From contig CAJNAR010000133.1 in assembly GCA_905220665.1 (NCBI GenBank), forward strand, positions 1 to 15,948: 15,948 nucleotides of DNA. Direction: 5' to 3'. A program made the translations under genes and the position numbers. Numbering within the stretch: position 1 is the stretch's first letter; the number at the start of each line of letters is the position of its first letter. The stretch comes from Albugo candida. Its lineage: Eukaryota > Oomycota > Peronosporomycetes > Albuginales > Albuginaceae. Shown one piece after another: positions 15,943 through 15,948 of the stretch. The notes under the pieces were generated by a model. The model saw only the letters and a list, made by a program, of their open reading frames with translations, was not told the DNA's origin and ran no database searches.

Positions 15943-15948
15943 CTAGCA
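15943..15948 (-). CDS. Copy 16, last two codons only (cut by window edge)
   Basis: Minus strand reads TGC TAG: the conserved C-terminal Cys and the stop codon. The identical preceding flank leaves little doubt that a sixteenth copy continues beyond the window. Confidence 0.85.
   Translation of the reverse strand, partial: C

Larger units (their letters stand above)
555..15948 (-). repeat. Tandem array of ~1,014 bp gene-plus-spacer units (15 copies + edge of a 16th)
   Basis: Fifteen head-to-tail units, each with one minus-strand secreted-protein gene (about 450 bp) and about 560 bp of spacer. Gene stop codons begin at 781, 1796, 2809, 3822, 4837, 5850, 6865, 7879, 8893, 9854, 10869, 11884, 12898, 13913, 14928 and 15943 (ancestral stop positions for the frameshifted copies). 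By eye the units are about 96-99% identical. Two spacer haplotypes exist, A (mainly copies 1-5) and B (mainly copies 6-15), with mosaics between them. Homology to the unit begins abruptly near 555, about 226 bp downstream of the copy 1 stop. The right end is not reached. No terminal inverted repeats, LTRs or target-site duplications are visible, so this looks like a gene array grown by unequal exchange and not a mobile element. Confidence 0.97.

Noticed and set aside
15722..15946. Plus-strand 74-codon open frame antisense to the 3' flank, repeated in several units
   Set aside because: It is broken by one-base differences or stops in the A-type spacers, has no recognisable domain or promoter, and varies freely between copies.
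555..15948. CRISPR, satellite or rDNA-type repeat
   Set aside because: The unit is about 1 kb with a protein-coding gene and promoter; there are no short repeat-spacer units and no 5S or rRNA sequence that I can recognise.

Overview
The window is almost entirely one tandem gene array. From about position 555 to the right edge, a unit of about 1,014 bp is repeated head to tail. It holds 15 gene copies, all on the minus strand, plus the last two codons of a sixteenth at the right edge. Each unit has one intronless gene for a small secreted protein and about 560 bp of spacer. Twelve copies are intact (149 or 150 residues when started at ATG) and three are broken (copies 2, 3 and 9). Stop-to-stop spacing is 1,013 to 1,015 bp, except 961 bp between copies 9 and 10, where copy 9 has lost 53 bp.

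The protein has an N-terminal signal peptide (about residues 1-20) and a polar linker (about 21-87) with one N-glycosylation sequon. Its C-terminal domain (88-150) is about 38% glycine and 29% aromatic residues, with three cysteines, one of them the last residue. I recognise no named family, and no RXLR, LxLFLAK or other effector motif. A structural, wall or extracellular-matrix protein, or an uncharacterised secreted effector-like protein, are both possible.

The organism is eukaryotic and most likely an oomycete (Phytophthora, downy mildew or a relative). About 55 nt upstream of every ATG is a sequence matching 13 of 16 positions of the oomycete Inr/flanking core promoter as I remember it. 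The genes are short, intronless, secreted and tandemly amplified, which fits. Species cannot be told from the sequence.

Layout: 1-554 is unique flank with no gene I can support. 555-780 is the truncated 3' flank of copy 1. Copies 1-5 (781-5286) carry mostly spacer haplotype A and include two dead copies. Copies 6-10 (5850-10306) are mosaics and include dead copy 9. Copies 11-15 (10869-15380) are all intact, nearly identical, and carry haplotype B and a DA amino-acid variant. Markers in units 10-12 largely recur in units 13-15 at an exact 3,044 bp offset, which suggests recent amplification of a three-unit block.

Each copy has its own promoter and spacer, so this is not an operon but a dosage array of near-identical genes. 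The pattern of shared and shuffled markers indicates unequal crossing over and gene conversion (concerted evolution). The array continues past the right edge, so its true copy number is unknown.
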